A stretch of 64,000 nucleotides of DNA, taken from assembly GCA_032718475.1 (NCBI GenBank), contig JAUCBJ010002643.1, positions 16,636 to 80,635 on the forward strand, read 5' to 3'. Shown here piece after piece: positions 1 through 11,002 of the stretch. Origin of the DNA: Nemertoderma westbladi (taxonomy: Eukaryota; Xenacoelomorpha; Nemertodermatida; Nemertodermatidae). Every line of letters begins with the position of its first letter. Positions within the stretch are counted from its first letter, which is position 1. A program made the translations under genes and the position numbers. The notes beneath the pieces are model-generated. The model searched no databases. It was given only the letters and a program-made list of their open reading frames with translations, and had not been told where the DNA came from.

Positions 1-765
1 AGGAAACCTGGAATTGTCTTCGAGACACAGCAGCTCAATCGCCCAGTTTGTCGTTTATGTGGGGCGAGACACGTAGTCGGCGAGCCTTGGCATACGGTTC
101 ATATAGGGCAAATGGGGCATGTCCGTCTGTCTGTCTGTCCGTCCGTCTGTCTGGTAAATGTTTGAACGCGAATTTCTCGGCATCGCTCGTTCGGAATTGA
201 ACCAAACTTAGTAGGTAAGTAGTAGAGAGAAAGTTTAGAAAGTTTGTAAAGTTTGGTGAAAAATCATGCAGTCTGACGTCAGCTACGACAGATTATGTGG
301 TTTTTAGAAAATGTTAAATTTCTCGGGAACGCCACATTTTCCTGAGCTGAAATTTTGGTTGCTTGTAGAGAATCATGAAGTCTATCTTTTACGAAATTGA
401 AAAGCTAAGACATTTAATTGGGGATCTGCTAGAGACTCAGAAGTAATGACATAGGCCTACCGGTACGGTACTGCTGTACAGTGCTGCACTGGTAAGTACG
501 AAATTGCAGAATAACAATTTGACACCACCTAGCGGATTAACATATGATTGTATATCGAATGAATACATTTATAGCATGGGATATTGGGTCCAAACTAGAC
601 ATGCCCCATTTGCTCTATATGAACGGTATGCCAAGGCTTGCCGACTACGTGCTGCGCGAAGTCCCCACGAACGTGTTTACTGGAAAGAGACAGAGAACTC
701 TCCGGAAACTATGGAAGGCAAGATACTCTTCCCACGACCACCTCCCTAATCCAACAAACATCTAG
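1..765 (+). pseudogene. C-terminal end of BEL/Pao integrase, interrupted by a foldback element
   Basis: Bases 1-58 read in frame into a segment with the residues LNRP and CRLC, matching the LNRPASRLCLLE end of the complete element's polyprotein; bases 676-765 continue it to the equivalent of the terminal codons. Short ends of this kind, with a proline-arginine-leucine-cysteine-leucine pattern, are usual at the C terminus of BEL/Pao integrases (family knowledge). The residues before LNRP differ from those in the right-hand element, which is evidence that the right-hand copy lost its integrase core just upstream of this point. A 0.6-kb foldback element splits the frame after codon 19 of the visible part. 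Confidence 0.6.
60..672. mobile_element. Non-autonomous foldback/MITE-like element inside the BEL remnant
   Basis: The sequence from about 60 to 120 is the inverted complement of about 600-672: a shared stretch runs from GTGGGG through CACGTAGTCGG and on past CAAATGGGGCATG. The insertion splits what is continuous coding sequence in the related element. A GTCTG/GTCCG microsatellite follows the left arm at about 121-155. The interior (160-590) has no convincing coding sequence. Target duplication is ambiguous (TGT on both sides fits), so the superfamily is not assigned. Similar GTCTGTCTGTCCGT tracts at about 30000 and 63840-63895 may belong to relatives. Confidence 0.65.
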
Positions 766-2422
766 GGACTCCCCAACGTAACAGCGTCTGGAGTGGGTGT
801 GTGACTATATTATTTTATATTTGTTTTTATTATTTTATATTTATGTAAGTATTATTATGTAATTTTATTATAATCGTTTTCTTTAATTTTATTTAGTAGA
901 ATGTTATTTTAGCGATTATTTAGTAGATTAGTGCAATATATATTCGCGTTTATTACTTAATTACTTATATATTATATATTTAGAGCGACGGCGAGAAATA
1001 ATTCTTTTTCTCTTTCCTTACTGTCCGTATTACATTACAAATACGTAACTACAGTAAGATGAAATATCCGTACTTATTAAAGTACAATAAAGCTCCTACT
1101 ATATTCAAGTATTATTGGTAAAGTAGAGTATTAGGAATGCAAAATTCAGATCCTCGTGTCTCGGCTAAACCAAGCTCTGGGTAGACCTTGGAAACGACTT
1201 GCCTCTTCTCACTGACATTGCTTCTTGCGATATTGCTCTCATACCGTATATTAAATAATACATATACAGTAGTAGCGTGATGTCCCTTTAACAGTAGCGT
1301 ACAACGCAAATAAATCTGTTAAACCCTTTGACCATCTGTAATTCTAGTCGATTAAGATATCGCGGCACCCACCGATATACTTGAAAGACAAAATTCTAGA
1401 ATCAATGGTTAACGTCCCCAGACAAGTTCTGGAATAAACTGGTGCCCATCCTAAATATTAACTATTAATATTTATAAAATCTGTCAAATTTTAGATCCTT
1501 TAAAATTCTAGTCTATTAAGATATCGTAGCACTTACCGATATTCTTAAAAGATCAATTTCCTAGAATCAAGGATCCCAGTCCCCAGACATGTTCTGGAAT
1601 AAAATTGTGTCTATTTAATATTCAATAATAAAATTTACGGGAATAAATTTAAATTCATCTTTTAATGAATTTGATAAATTGTCATTTTTATACAATTTAT
1701 AACATTCCCAAAATTCCATTAATTAATAGATCATGGGAGCGGAGATTCACCCTATTAAGTATATTAGTGTGCGAGAATCTCCAATATATAGTCAATAGCC
1801 GATAAAATTCATAAAATCATGTATAAAGAGAAATATTGACAATTAAAGAATTACTATTAAATAGCATCCCAGATCTGTATGCATGGGAATTACCCTAATT
1901 CTACCGCTAGCTTTCCATAATGTCACCATGGCAACAACCACGCTAGAATTAGAAGTGAGTTAAAAGAACAATAAAGCTTGCCCATTGAATAGCATAAGGA
2001 ATAAATAGCGCACTGCTAGTATCCAAGGATACATAATAATAAAGTGACATTCTGGAAGGCACTGACTAACGGACAAATGGCCCGAATGTACGTGCGATTT
2101 GTGACAGTTGTGTGGAATTTGTGCGTTTATAGGTGAATGTTACTACTAAAGTGTGTTTACAGTAGCGAGTCGCAATTGTGAAAGTAGCCCTAACTCTCCA
2201 GTAAGAACCTGAAGTAAATCTAAGCCTTTGGGACGGACGGTGGAGTGACTCGAGCTGGTTGTTGTGGTCGTTGTGCAGCTACTACGTTGGCGATAGGCAC
2301 ATCGGCGAAAGTACACCAGCGCTGAGGATCTTGCGCTGTCCGGGGGCCGAGAGGGGTAGGCAGCGACGCCCGCTAGCCTAAATATAAACTCATTATAATA
2401 TTGATAAACTCATATAGCAGAT
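766..2422 (+). other. Noncoding spacer between pol and accessory gene of the left BEL copy
   Basis: AT-rich, no credible coding frame. It is retained in inverted orientation in the right-hand element (13736-15363), so it is part of the element. It includes a duplicated hairpin module (separate entry). Immediately before the accessory ATG there is a pyrimidine-poor but plausible 3' splice site (ATAGCAG just before ATATGACTG), consistent with, though not proof of, expression of the accessory gene from a spliced transcript. Confidence 0.6.
1357..1597 (+). other. Duplicated pair of short RNA-type hairpins, conserved between the two BEL copies
   Basis: Two similar units of about 110 bp lie in tandem with about 165-bp spacing. 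Each contains stem A (ATATCG...CGATAT; 1357-1378 and 1521-1542) and stem B (CCAGA...TCTGG; 1418-1432 and 1583-1597). Loop bases differ between units while the stem arms are kept. The same module is present in the right-hand element on the opposite strand (about 14540-14820). Function is unknown; the position between pol and the last gene is where some retroelements carry RNA export or packaging signals (inference only). Confidence 0.45.
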
Positions 2423-2641
2423 ATGACTGAGTTGATAGAAGATGATCTTGGTATCAGGGAGCGATATACTCTACCTTTACAAGCGTTTGTTGATAGCTTG
2501 ATACGCGGCGACGCTGGTCCAACTACTACGGAGGACGATGGTCGTTATATCGAACCGCCAATGTCCCAGGAGCAACTTACGCGTGAATTGGACTATAGAA
2601 AATTCACCGCTCGCTATACGCATCGTAATGGTACGTATTTT
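2423..2641 (+). pseudogene. Accessory gene of the left BEL copy, N-terminal part
   Basis: ATG at 2423 opens 73 codons beginning MTELIEDDLG, acidic and without a recognised domain. The same start occurs in the right-hand element at 13735 (- strand), where codon 14 is a TGA instead of CGA. The frame is broken by the LINE at 2642 and resumes in the same register at 6757. It lies in the position where env-bearing BEL elements keep env, but no signal peptide or membrane segment is visible. I do not recognise the family. Confidence 0.6.
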
Positions 2642-2776
2642 ATTTATTTTATTTATTCCTTTATTTCAAACCAAACAAGGTTCATAGTAAAAACAATACA
2701 CCGATCAGACAATATAGTTTACACGATACAGTACTAAATTATGAAAATGAATATTTAATAGCACAATATTTAGATA

Positions 2777-4798
2777 TTAATCGTAAAGTAGGAACAGGTC
2801 ATTCATGGCCCTAATTCTAGATTCTGTGCAACATGTGCGAATCACATTAATAATGCTATTGGTACTGGTATCCAAGCGCCGTGATAGGCTCTCAATAGCA
2901 TTGGCTCTAATATGTACAAAGGATGGTAATCCAAGTAAGCTGCAGGTTAGCGACATACTTGTGGGAGTTGTGTCGTTAGCCATTCTCGGAATTTTAAAAA
3001 GCATTCGAATGCTACTATTATATGCAGTGCGCAATTTGTTGTGGACAGACATAGAATAGTTCGCTCTAGCCCAAAGCGCGTTGCCATAAACATTAGTACA
3101 ATAGGAACGAAAAAGACGTATTTTTACATTCCTAGCACAATTACCAAAATTCCTAACCAAGTAGTTTGCTCTTGCATACAACGCACAAGTCTGGCGCTTT
3201 ACATCATAATCATCGTCAGTAGACGAGTGGATTACGTGGCCAAGAAATACAATTTTATCTACAATATCAATAGGAGTGCCTAATAAGTACACATTACCAA
3301 ATATAGACTTGCTACAGCATTTCGGGATAAAATATATACATTTTGTCTTTTTTAAATTAAACTTAATTGAGAATAGGTCAGCATAATCCATACATATATT
3401 TAGTAGTTGTTGTAAACCAAACATAGTATTGGATAGCAGTGACAAATCGTCCGCATATCCTACGTGATTGATCCTTCTACCGTTAATAGAGCAACCAAAA
3501 TTGCACCGATTTAAAGCTGCACTTAAATCATCCATATATACGTTAAATAAATATGGGCTCTGGATCCCCCCTTGTTTTGTACCATTGGTGACATGAAATT
3601 TACTCGAACTAAATTTACCCCACGAAACAAACAGTAATTGGTTACGATACCAAAAGCATATTATTCTAACAAAAATAACCGGTACACCCCTAGTAATTAA
3701 TTTAGAAAATAGTAAATAATGATTACATCGATCAAATGCCTTGCTGGCATCCAACATACAAGTAAATACCGGGCTATTATTTTGTAAATAAAAATTTACT
3801 GTCTCCTTAAAAGCGAGGATACACAGTTCAGTGCCCGATTTCGGTTTGAAACCAAACTGATTGTCTGTAGTATCTAAGTATCTACTTACATTAGAAAGTA
3901 TCAGCCTCTCAAATAGTTTGGAGAATACAGTTGAGATTGCAATACCTCTATAATTATCACTCGAGGTGATATCACCTGTCTTGTCCTTAATTAAAGGAAG
4001 TAGTATCTTAGACTCAATAAGGCCAGGTGGTATATAGTCATGGCACAACATTGAATTAAATAAACAAGATAGAATGCTACACAATAACTCTGTACAGCCG
4101 TATTTAAGATGTTCCGAAGATATATCATCTGTACCTATTGCTTTACCAACGGCCAATTGGCTAATAGAGTTAAAAATATCCTCTTTACAAAATGTATAAT
4201 CATTAACGGAGGGAATACTTTCAAATTGACTCTCAACAAAAACTCGGCTAGTGTCAGGAAGGTCACAGTTATAATATAACTTGAAAAAATGATCCTTCCA
4301 GGGGTTTCCTATTTGCTCTTCGCCTACGGCTTCCCCGACCTTGTTAGGGAGAGGGCTCTGGTTGGTCGATACTTTATGTACCTGAGACCAAAACTTAGTG
4401 CTACCAGCAGTGGAGTCTAACATCGCGTCAGCCAGTTTGCCATCACGTATCTCCCGTTCGCGACGCTTAACCTGTCGTAAGACACGCTTAAACCGCGCTT
4501 TTGATGTTAGGTACTGCTGGTAGGCGGCACCTTGTCTAGGCGAGCCCTGGGATCGCCATAAACGAAAAGATAGGTGGGCCTCATTATGAAAAGAATCAAC
4601 ATAGTCATTCCATCCAGGTATCTGTTTATCTGCAGATCCCGTTGCACCTTTATGTATCACAGTTGGTATAGTCCTATCAGCAGCTACTTTAAGCGCCTCG
4701 CAAACTGCGATATATAATTTTTCAATTGCACCACTATGACATTCATTTGCACATTTGGTATTATTGCAACGATTTAATATATCAATTAGTTCATGTGA
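2777..4798 (-). pseudogene. LINE ORF2, reverse transcriptase part
   Basis: In the same frame as the endonuclease part: 46 codons after the TAA, then 628 codons to the stop at 2777. RT motifs are visible in order: GTDDIS near the start of the palm, DNYRGIAIS, MLDASKAFDRCNH, NGTKQGGIQSPYLFNVYMDDL and the catalytic YADDLSLL. The last 180 residues have no recognised domain. The element is probably dead only because of the nonsense codon and the 5' truncation; otherwise ORF2 is open. Confidence 0.85.
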
Positions 4799-5713
4799 TT
4801 AATAAGTAATATTGTCAGGGGAGGCTTTACTCCAATTCAAACTCGATTTGGTTGTACCACTATTTGTACTGCTGCTATTAGCACCTATTGAAATATTAAT
4901 ATGAATATTAAAACGTATGGGCTTGTGGTCAAGTAATACAGCACTATAGTCTATAAAAAAGTTATTTACAGCACCTGTAAGGCCGGCCGTACAAACAACG
5001 TGGTCTAACCACGAAGTCGTACCATGAGCACCACTAACGAAAGTATACGAGTTATCTGGTAAACAATTAACATCAGCTAAGTAATAATTATGCTCGTCAA
5101 CCCAATCACATAATTTACTGTAAAAATTTGTGCCGCGGCCAGCATTAAAATCGCCAGCAATACAGCACGGTACCTCAGATGATTCTATTATACCTTTAAG
5201 TCTACCTAAATAATCTTCATATAGATCTTCATTATCAGCTGATTGATATGGTAGGTATACATTCAGCAATAAATATTTTTGACCATTTTTATCAGTTATA
5301 AAAAGCCCCATAACGCGATCATCACCAAACGTTACAGGTTGCACCTGCGGGGCAATATTCTTACTCCACAGACACGCTAGGCCTCCATAAGGTCGACCAC
5401 GGAGTAGCTCGGTACTGTAGTCTACTGAGCTTATACCATGTGCCAGGTAATTATCAGGGCTTATACTGTGTAGATAATCTAACTCCTGTTTTACCAGCAT
5501 ATGTTCCTGAATTAGAATAATATCAGGTTCACTTTCGACAATTCTACTTAAAGCGTGTCTAGATACACCGCGCTTAATTGAGTTGCAATTATATGAATAT
5601 ATACAGAGACGATCCATAATGAATAGCAAAAAAAAAAGGAAAAAAAATATATATATATTGTTGATATACAATGTGTAATTTATTACAACGTCAAATAATA
5701 TTAACAATATCAT
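4799..5713 (-). pseudogene. LINE ORF2, AP-endonuclease part, ended by an in-frame TAA
   Basis: The probable start is the internal Met at 5617 (MDRLCIYSYNCNSIK), because the 32 codons before it are AT-driven sequence that includes a poly-Phe tract. Recognisable endonuclease/exonuclease/phosphatase motifs are the NCNSI start, IILIQEH, AGDFNAG with the catalytic Asp and Asn, SWLDHVV and LLDHKPI near the end. This domain nicks the target DNA. The frame stops at TAA 4801-4799 but continues in exactly the same register into the RT part, so one nonsense codon separates them. Confidence 0.8.
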
Positions 5714-5717
5714 TCAA

Positions 5718-6754
5718 CTAGGTGATCTGTGTCACACCCCCATTAGCAGTTGCTACCTGGTTTTCCGGCGTTGCTACCTTAGACCCTGGTTTAGTCCATT
5801 GCGCAGAGTTGCGTAAATTTACATAGAACGGCCTAACCCTAGAGTATCGAGGCCAGCACTCCGGATTAAGGAGTTTCTCTCGATCGCCATCACGGCAGGA
5901 CAGCATGTACGAGTTATAAGCTGTTTGATACGGTAGCGTGTACTCAGCGCACGTAATCTCCACATCAAATGTATCCTTCACATAAGATAATATGTTTTCA
6001 CATGACATACCATTGGCGACACCAGACAGCAGAATTGATCGCATCGGCTCGACAGTCGCTAGGCCGCAGCCAACCGTATCTTTGGTACCGGCAATGACGT
6101 TCCGGGACTTGCGTTTACTGTTCACCGGCGCTTTCGGCTCGTTCCGTGTGGCCGGATTGCGATCCTTGCCGCGCGTCTTCTGTTGGCGTTTCCTCTTACG
6201 AGCAGGACAATGTTTACCGTCCACACCGACCTCCGTGAAGTCGTCCCCCGATGAGGAGGTCGATCCGTCCGACGAATCAGCCGCTGGACTAGTAGGAATC
6301 TCGCACGGGTTATTTCTCGTTCCATGTGATGGTGGTCCTCGGGTTTGACCCCGACGAAGTCCCTTCGACACAGGAGGTTCGACCAGCAGTGCGTCGCGAT
6401 ATACGGTACTGGTAGTCTGTTCTTTGCCCTTAGTCTTGGTTGAGTTCGGGCGGTTGGCTCCATTGCCGTGGTCGGCAACACCTGAACCGGAGGAGGCATT
6501 GGTTGTTGCCTTCTCCCCGGCTGCCTGTGCTGTTGGAGCGTGAAGGCCTGGACCTGGAGTGCCTGGTACAATCCCGTGAGTTCTGCAACATGACTCGAGA
6601 ACCGCCACACGGTCTTGAAGACCGCTAATCCTGTTGAGTAGGTGCGCTAGATCAGCAGCCGACGTACTAAATGGAGGAATATTCTGTAAGTCCTTTGGGA
6701 TAAACCGGGGACCCGGAGTAAGTTTCCTAAACGCCGGGTAGTCGAGAATATCGA
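5718..6754 (-). CDS. LINE ORF1 protein, 5'-truncated
   Basis: Open from the element's 5' junction (no ATG at the start) to a stop at 5718, about 345 codons. The first part contains a leucine-rich segment likely to form a coiled coil (LAHLLNRISGLQDRVAVLE). The middle is rich in Ser, Arg, Lys and Thr and low in complexity. The C-terminal 90 residues form a compact domain ending in CWPRYSRVRPFYVN, similar in style to the C-terminal segment of ORF1 proteins of CR1/L2-type LINEs (family knowledge, from memory). Such proteins bind the LINE RNA. No zinc knuckle is visible. The stop is followed 4 bases later by the frame that contains ORF2. Confidence 0.6.
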
Positions 6755-6756
6755 AT

Positions 6757-7168
6757 ATCGTATATGGACTTCTTAACTACCGGCCATCCTATCGATTTAC
6801 ACGATACGGACGATGTAGACACCGAAAGGGAAATGCTTTTATTTAAATATCCTACCCAGCGGAGGCGGAACGATAAACCGAGAATGGAACACGAGAATTC
6901 TATTCGAAACAGACTCGAAAGAGAAGACATTGAAGATCCGGATAAACGCAGCGACTTCAACGATTATCTGGAATTCCTGAGAGAAACATATCTCAGTATT
7001 GCCAATCAACAAAATCTAGAAACTCGATATCCTCAAGGTATACATCATGATCCTATGATAGAACTCAAACGACTCTATTTCACTATAATGTATCTTACTG
7101 CCGATCGACCGCTACCTGTCATCCCAGATAGCTTCGAACAGATGGAGGAATATTGTAAAACCGAATAA
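6757..7168 (+). pseudogene. Accessory gene of the left BEL copy, second part
   Basis: Continues the frame opened at 2423, on the far side of the LINE, starting with MDFLTTGHP. It runs 135 codons, charged and rich in Asp, Glu and Arg, with no recognised fold, and stops at TAA 7166-7168. The first 45 codons align closely with the right-hand copy (13510-13390), after which the two sequences part. The next open frame (from 7169) is in the same register, so this stop looks like a single nonsense mutation. Confidence 0.55.
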
Positions 7169-8072
7169 ATATCACCCGCGTTTCCCCTACAAGACGTGCG
7201 TCTTTGGTATTATTGCGATGAATGCCCAAGACCCAACCAACAAACGGAAAGACATAAACATCCGCGGAGACGTTGCTTTAAACACGGTTTTACTCGCTAT
7301 ATTTACGGGAGTTTCGAGCGAAACTTGTTCGATGTATCACCTACGCTCGCTCGATTCAAACGATCCTTAAATAAACCTATGATCAGAGTTCCGGAATACT
7401 CGGTCAGACCTCCTCATTCCCTAGTTAGACCTCAGACTCTTGATCCTAATAGTATCACGGATCCTCCCGAACTGTACTCACTGTTCAAAGATCTAGTGTT
7501 ACCCGAACAGTTAGTCGGTGGCACTCCGGTTGTGGGCTCCCTAAATATTCACCCATCTTACTTAGTCGGATCGGGATGCGGACATCTAATATCGCCATTC
7601 AACCGTATCATCGTCCCTGTTTAACCCGATACAACCTGTCACCGAGGCGGAGGAAAGAGTTGTACGAAACGCGTTAGACACTATTCGTCAAAAGATCGGA
7701 AAATGAACCTATAATTGTTTAGAGAAACGTAAATTGCAGCTGCAAGTCCAAGCGGTAAACGAATTAGCTTTATCTCAGTTCGATCAGGAAATTCAGAATC
7801 TCTAAGAAGATATCGAACTTGGACGACCCTATTCTCTGCAAGAGTTTTGGATGAACGCATCCAACGATAAGCGGAGGAAAATCAGCTCGAGGAGAAGCAT
7901 ATCGAAATGGACGAGACATCGACCGTAACCCTAAAACCTTCCGATGCAATTATATTGCACACTTTACCCAGGAGTTATAGCCCTCCTAGTAAAGTGGCTC
8001 GCCCCAAAGAGAAAAAGACTCTTGCTAGCCTCCAAAAAACTGCATAAACGCCGTCCGCGTAAGAAAGACTAA
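7169..8072 (+). pseudogene. Accessory gene of the left BEL copy, C-terminal part (decayed)
   Basis: Open from 7169 to TAA at 7624, including a Cys/His cluster (YYCDEC ... RHKHPRRRC) of the kind that could bind zinc. A frameshift at about 7620 and further stops follow. The shifted frame shows a Gln/Leu/Glu-rich probable coiled coil (about 7630-7860) and then the segment SDAIILH...SYSPPSKVARPKEKK, which closely matches the end of the right-hand copy. The last codons are out of frame by a stop near 8045, but the basic RRPRKKD tail is still visible at 8050-8069. Clearly inactive. Confidence 0.5.
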
Positions 8073-8150
8073 CTGTTTAGAGTATTTTTATATTTTAGAA
8101 ACTGTGATTTTTTATATTTTATAGAATTAAATCCCATTTTCTGGGAGCGG

Positions 8151-9306
8151 TGTAAAGGCTTTTGCGGATCTAGCTAGTTATTTTTCCCGCAAAGTACTCT
8201 GTAGGTGTTTTAACGGGCATAAAAAGCCGTTTCCTTACTGTACCGGTGTTTTAGTGGACATAAAAAGCCATTTCTTCTGTATGTGTACTTTAGCGGACAT
8301 AACTAGCGATCTTATGTCGCAATAAGCCAAAATCCTCTTGATACAGTGTAGTTACCATGACGACATCTAACAGCTGATATGTCCATGTGTAACATTTCTT
8401 TGTTCTTTGTTCGTTCTTGTTCGGTCAACCAATCAGAGCGTTTTTTGACTCTGTGTTGGAGATTGTATACAGAAACTCATGCGATTCAGTCAGTATGTGT
8501 ATTTTGTCCACAGCCATAAGACCGGCTTTGGAATTCTGTGTTTTCAGGATTTAGTCAAACATTAGTAGGCTTGATCATAGAAACGTATAACTGTTATCAA
8601 ACAATCTGATCCTATCAATGCAAATCATATTGTCAACTACAAACACCGCATTTTTACTGCTATTTACTGTCGGTTATTAATTATATCAGTTGATGGAATA
8701 TTATTATATTGGATAATATCGCTAAATAATCAGAAACTCCAATCTTCTTGATATACTGAAGGTTAGAGAGACCGGTTACATATAACAATTGCGACTTACA
8801 TTAAAGTGGTTTTGGAGTGAATCTAATGCTATTTCATAGGCACTACATGAGTCGGTTCTTGTTCTCTTTATATGTGACTAAAATTAGTGAAGGTCGGCAG
8901 ATCGGTGTGCAGCATTGTGCGGTAGTGTGCATGATTGTGACTGATAACAAAGCATCTCCTTAAGAATGCGCTTTATACGTGAATCCATAGCCATCCCGTT
9001 GTGTCTAGTATAAGTCATAACTCTGTTTACATATTTAGAGCGCCACGTCCTAAAGGAAAGTGAATAATATTTGTCAGAAATTATATATTAACGATCAGTC
9101 GAATAATACAGTAGGCCTACAACGCAATAAGGTCAAAGCTTCCGAATCCAGTCTCCCGGGTATATCCAGCGGGTGAATGGTCGCGCATAGACTGGCTTCG
9201 GCTAATGTAGTGTATCAAATACTCGTCATAGGCTAAAGTCGATTTATAATCTAGAAGACATCTAAATTTGGCAGGTTAAACTGCTAAAGGTCTGAAAGCG
9301 CGAACA
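8151..9306 (+). repeat. 3' LTR of the left BEL copy
   Basis: Starts TGTAAAGGC just after a short purine-rich stretch (GGGAGCGG) and ends near AAAGCGCGAACA. It is colinear with the reverse complement of the 1207-bp LTR at 11003-12209 but has many substitutions and indels, so this insertion is old. No coding sequence. Confidence 0.75.
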
Positions 9307-9600
9307 GATATAAAGTCGCGTTACGTCCTAAAGGGGATTAGGTCCCATTGCCATATAGCGTTAGGTCCCATTGCCATTTACAGGAGCAGGTTAGTAAAGG
9401 AGCAGATTACAGAGGCGTGTTTGGGGAACCAAAACAATAAACGAAAGTTAACACATGTGTTTCATACAGGTCTTTGTTATTTGGGTCTTTGCTTTTTAGT
9501 CACCCGATTTAAATGAAAAAAAATCTGATTTAAATCAAATAAATCAGATTTAAATAAAAAAAATCTGATTTTTTTTATTAAAAAAAAATCATGATTTTTA
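9307..9600. other. Intergenic DNA with AAATCTGATTTAAATC repeats
   Basis: 9310-9480 is unique-looking sequence holding two near-copies of TTAGGTCCCATTGCCAT. 9495-9595 consists of repeated AAATCTGATTTAAAT words, which read on the - strand follow directly after the end of the LINE reading frame, so they are likely the LINE's 3' tail. Confidence 0.5.
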
Positions 9601-10800
9601 TCAACCCTGCACCCATGACATTTGCTAGATCATCCGCTTCTTCAAGGGCAGTGTCCTTTAAGATGCGTCTCAAGAAAGTCATGGGCTGTCCACCATGCTT
9701 ATTCAGTCCATGAGGCTGCCAAAGTATAAGTTTATGCAATGGCTGGTCCTCACGGTGAAAGCAATGTCCTGCAAAGCGGAGGCGATTTTGTTCTAGTGTC
9801 AAGCTTGGGGGAACCAATGAGACACCTCCAATGTTATATAGTGTTTGGTTGGAGATGTGTGCATTGTACTTGACACAATGTACCCGGCGTAGTATTCTTG
9901 TGAATGTGCCATCCAGAGATTTGGTGTCCTCAGCAGTTAGAGCCCAACATGGACTCTCATAGAGAGGTACTGGAACTACTGCTGCTCTAAATAATCGGAC
10001 CTTAAGTTTCCGATTAATTCTCGGTGACTTCCAAATCCTGCAAAGCATATTCAGGCTGCCCAATGCTTTCCCTTACGTATTCGAAGGTCCTCATCTGACT
10101 TCCGGATCCATGATCCCAGGTAACAGAAGTCGTCCACATGCTCAAGCATACCATCCTTTGAGCTTATGCTCATCCGATCAGAGACTTGCTGAGGACTTTC
10201 AAAGTTAACTGTCAAAATTTTGGTCTTTCTGGAGTTAATACAAAGACCAACACTAGAAGCAGCATGTTCTAATGAGCTGAGGAGCCGTTGGGCTCCCTCT
10301 TGTGATTCTGAGAGTACTCCTAAGTCATCAGCAAAGTCTAGATCAGTTAGGTACTTGGCAGGATTTCCTCGACTTCTGGAGCCAGTAGGTGGAGTTATCA
10401 TCACCCCATCATCATTATGAGGATCTAAGAAGGACGTGCGTAGAACATAGTCAACCACAATTATGAACAAGAATGGTGCAAGTGTGTCTCCCTGGAGGAC
10501 TTCCCATAACACTTCAAATGGTTCTGTGTCAACGTCAACAGTAGACACAAATGTTGTCGAACCATCGTATACTGATCTGATTGCTGCAATAATTTCATCA
10601 GGAATCCCATATAATGAAAGTATGCTGAACATACGTGAGAGAGAGACTGAATCAAAGGCCTTGAAGAAGTCAACAAAGATAACAGCCAGATGCCTATCTT
10701 TCTTTTTTGATAACTCTTCTTTTATCCTTCGGGTATCGTATGGGCTCCATGGTCCCACGAATGCCGAATTGGCCGAATGCCAAAATAAGGATCACGAGAC
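9578..10800 (-). pseudogene. 5'-truncated non-LTR reverse transcriptase fragment
   Basis: Two overlapping reading frames, 10758-10051 and 10063-9578, together cover most of an RT domain: FVDFFKAFDSV, LQGDTLAPFLF and the catalytic LDFADDLGVLS in the first, then the post-RT region with LRFAGHCFHR in the second. One frameshift at about 10055-10063 separates them. The endonuclease is missing, so the insertion is 5'-truncated. The LQGDTLAPFLF style resembles RTE/L2-type LINEs; the clade is not certain and it differs from the LINE at 2642-6757. Confidence 0.75.
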
Positions 10801-10862
10801 GAATTACAGAAATGCTGAAATGTTTGATCCTGTTTAAACACTTAGTTAGTAGGCCTACAACA

Positions 10863-11002
10863 TGAATAAACCATGCAGTTAGATGTATAATAATACTGTT
10901 CGGGTTTGCAATTAGCACAACATTAATTTGACAATGCAGTTAGGTGTATAATAATATTGTTTGGGTTTGCAGTTAGCTCAACATTAAATAGACCATGCAG
11001 TT
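10863..11002. repeat. 59-bp tandem repeat, left half (target of the BEL insertion)
   Basis: About 2.3 copies of a unit with the landmarks GCAGTTAGGTGTATAATAAT, TGTTCGGGTTTGCA and AGCACAACATTAAT. The array resumes at 23867 in phase. The right-hand BEL element therefore landed inside it and duplicated CAGTT (10998-11002 and 23867-23871). Confidence 0.8.

Larger units (their letters stand above)
2642..6757 (-). mobile_element. CR1/L2-like LINE inserted in the BEL accessory gene
   Basis: A 4.1-kb non-LTR retrotransposon in reverse orientation: ORF1, then ORF2 with AP endonuclease and reverse transcriptase, ending in an AAATA-type tail at 2642-2665 (read on the - strand). The empty site is seen in the right-hand BEL copy, where the host frame is continuous. 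Flanking CGTAT on both sides gives a short, uncertain target duplication. The ORF1 frame is open right to the 5' junction with no ATG, so the copy is slightly 5'-truncated. The clade is inferred from ORF1 ending in a tryptophan-proline / arginine-x-arginine-proline type segment and from endonuclease plus RT order; other clades are not excluded. Confidence 0.85.
1..9306 (+). mobile_element. Older BEL/Pao LTR retrotransposon, 5' part outside window
   Basis: From left to right this carries the last codons of a BEL/Pao polyprotein, about 1.65 kb of noncoding DNA, a decayed accessory gene and one LTR (8151-9306). It is assigned by colinear similarity, in inverted orientation, to the complete BEL/Pao element at 11003-23866: 676-2641 mirrors about 13510-15460, and 8010-9306 mirrors about 11003-12340. 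Two later insertions interrupt it, a small foldback element (about 60-672) and a LINE (2642-6757). The many substitutions, stop codons and the diverged LTR indicate a much older insertion than its neighbour. The 5' LTR and most of gag-pol lie left of the window. Confidence 0.8.
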
